Shown here piece by piece: positions 62,870 to 64,000 of a stretch of DNA of 64,000 bases (positions are counted from its first letter, which is position 1; every line of letters starts with the position of its first letter). The translations under genes and the position numbers were made by a program. The DNA comes from Oryzias latipes (Eukaryota; Chordata; Actinopteri; Beloniformes; Adrianichthyidae), in the NCBI RefSeq assembly GCF_002234675.1, contig NC_019866.2, forward strand, positions 2,896,642 to 2,960,641, in the 5' to 3' direction. The notes under the pieces were generated by a model. The model had not been told where the DNA came from, did not search any database, and worked only from the letters and a program-made list of their open reading frames with translations.

Positions 62870-64000
62870 GTTGCTGCACCAGAGCGACTGACGGCTGCAC
62901 AGGAAGCAGACTGTCAGACGGCCGGCCGGCGCTGCCACACTGAGGCACTGAGCGCGCTCAGGAGCGCTAGTGATGCAGATCAACCACAAAGGGGCTGAAC
63001 TTTGTGCAAAAAAAAATCAACCGAGCTGTCATTTCTGATCAAATGTGTGGTAAAGAAATCCCTGAAGAAGCTTTTTTTGGGCTGGTCTTTGCTAACATTT
63101 GTTATATTATGAAACTTTATGCAAACATTAATAACAGGATTTTAAACAACAGCCTTCTTTCTTGTGGCAATATCTTTAGAAATTGTAGAATTTATGGACA
63201 TTTCTGGTTAATGTTGCAAACTCAAAGTTAAAATTACACATAAAACTAAAATAAATCAGACAAAGATTTACATTTAACCCTTTCACACATGTTTTTGCTT
63301 TCATGTAAGTCATTTCTTAGTGGTTCGGTGCATATTTTTCGGTGTGACAGAGTTAGAAACAGAACATTTCTGAGGAGGAGGGCCTTGCTGGTACTTTTGT
63401 TGTCCTCTCGTGTTCACAAACCTCCTTTAAACAGAAACCTCTCTGGAGCTTCATGCAGGTCTCTGAACGCAGCTTCAATCAGCCGAGCGGGTAAAAAAAA
63501 AGTCGTATGGAGTCCTATACTGTTCATAATTTAATAGATAAATAAATATGACCTCATGCAAATACATAATCAACCAATAAATCTCTCATAATTATATTAA
63601 AAGATCATAATTGTGAAAAACCTGCACACTGATTTTAAATTAGCCACTATATTATTCAATATATTTCATTTTGCTTTAAAAACCTGTTTATTATTTTAAA
63701 ACAGCATTTTAAAATATTAATTTTAATCATGTTGAACATTATTATGAGTCTATGTCTTTTTTCAGAAGCTCGGATTTAAAAATCAATATTTTCCAAATTA
63801 TCTTTGTTTTTATTTCATGTTGCTGTTTTTCACAATGGCATATTTATTTCATAATGAGCTTTTCCAGCAGAATGAGTCTGTCTGTCAATCAGTGAAAGTG
63901 GGTGGGATCTAAACACACATTGGCTGATCTCTGGAAATCGACTCATATTCCTGGATACCCGCTCTGCGGTGTGCCGGTCAGAGAGATGACATATTTCAGA
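62870..64000. other. Region upstream of the cytohesin start
   Basis: About 100 bp of GC-richer sequence directly upstream of the ATG (62870-62970) may be 5' UTR and promoter. The rest to the window end is AT-rich with no recognised exon; in particular I see no canonical cytohesin coiled-coil exon here. Confidence 0.5.

Overview
The window looks like nuclear DNA of a teleost fish. It holds four vertebrate multi-exon genes with GT-AG introns, several of them very short (71-90 bp). Between the exons lie fish-type repeats: Tc1/mariner relics, tRNA-headed SINE-like elements, hAT and Tc2-like terminal-inverted-repeat elements, long microsatellites and a large minisatellite. There are no operons or other prokaryotic features. 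All four gene models were assembled by hand from open exons, splice sites and phase, and each closes to an intact reading frame. Family names rest on recognising the protein sequence, not on a database search.

Layout: 1-6.5 kb holds no gene I recognise, but has a TIR element, a CA microsatellite and a copy of a dispersed repeat called R1 here. 6.8-21.1 kb (minus) is radil: 16 exons, 1,100 aa, with RA, FHA-like, DIL and PDZ regions. Its intron 8 carries a 102-unit, 24-bp minisatellite. A CpG-rich stretch at 21.1-21.5 kb is its likely promoter. 21.5-34.4 kb is a repeat-rich interval with a broken Tc1 transposase and probably a non-coding first exon of grap2. 34.4-42.6 kb (plus) is grap2 (GADS): 7 coding exons, 283 aa, SH3-SH2-linker-SH3. 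44.0-53.6 kb (plus) is fam83f: 5 exons, 532 aa, a DUF1669 domain and a C-terminal CaaX box. 56.5-62.9 kb (minus) is a cytohesin most like CYTH4: 13 exons, 387 aa, Sec7 plus PH. It converges on fam83f.

From memory, GRAP2, FAM83F and CYTH4 all lie on human 22q13, so that part of the order is conserved synteny; RADIL is on human 7p22. All four products act in signalling: Rap1-dependent adhesion (Radil), T-cell-receptor adaptor function (Grap2), CK1 anchoring (Fam83f) and Arf activation (cytohesin). They do not form one pathway.

The most unusual points are: the indel-free 102-copy array with block structure; the cytohesin, whose N-terminus is not a coiled coil and whose PH domain lacks an expected arginine; three short stop-free or nearly stop-free introns in functional domains; a TIR element that fills almost a whole grap2 intron, with a sister copy nested in a SINE; and the R1 family, with about nine copies here.
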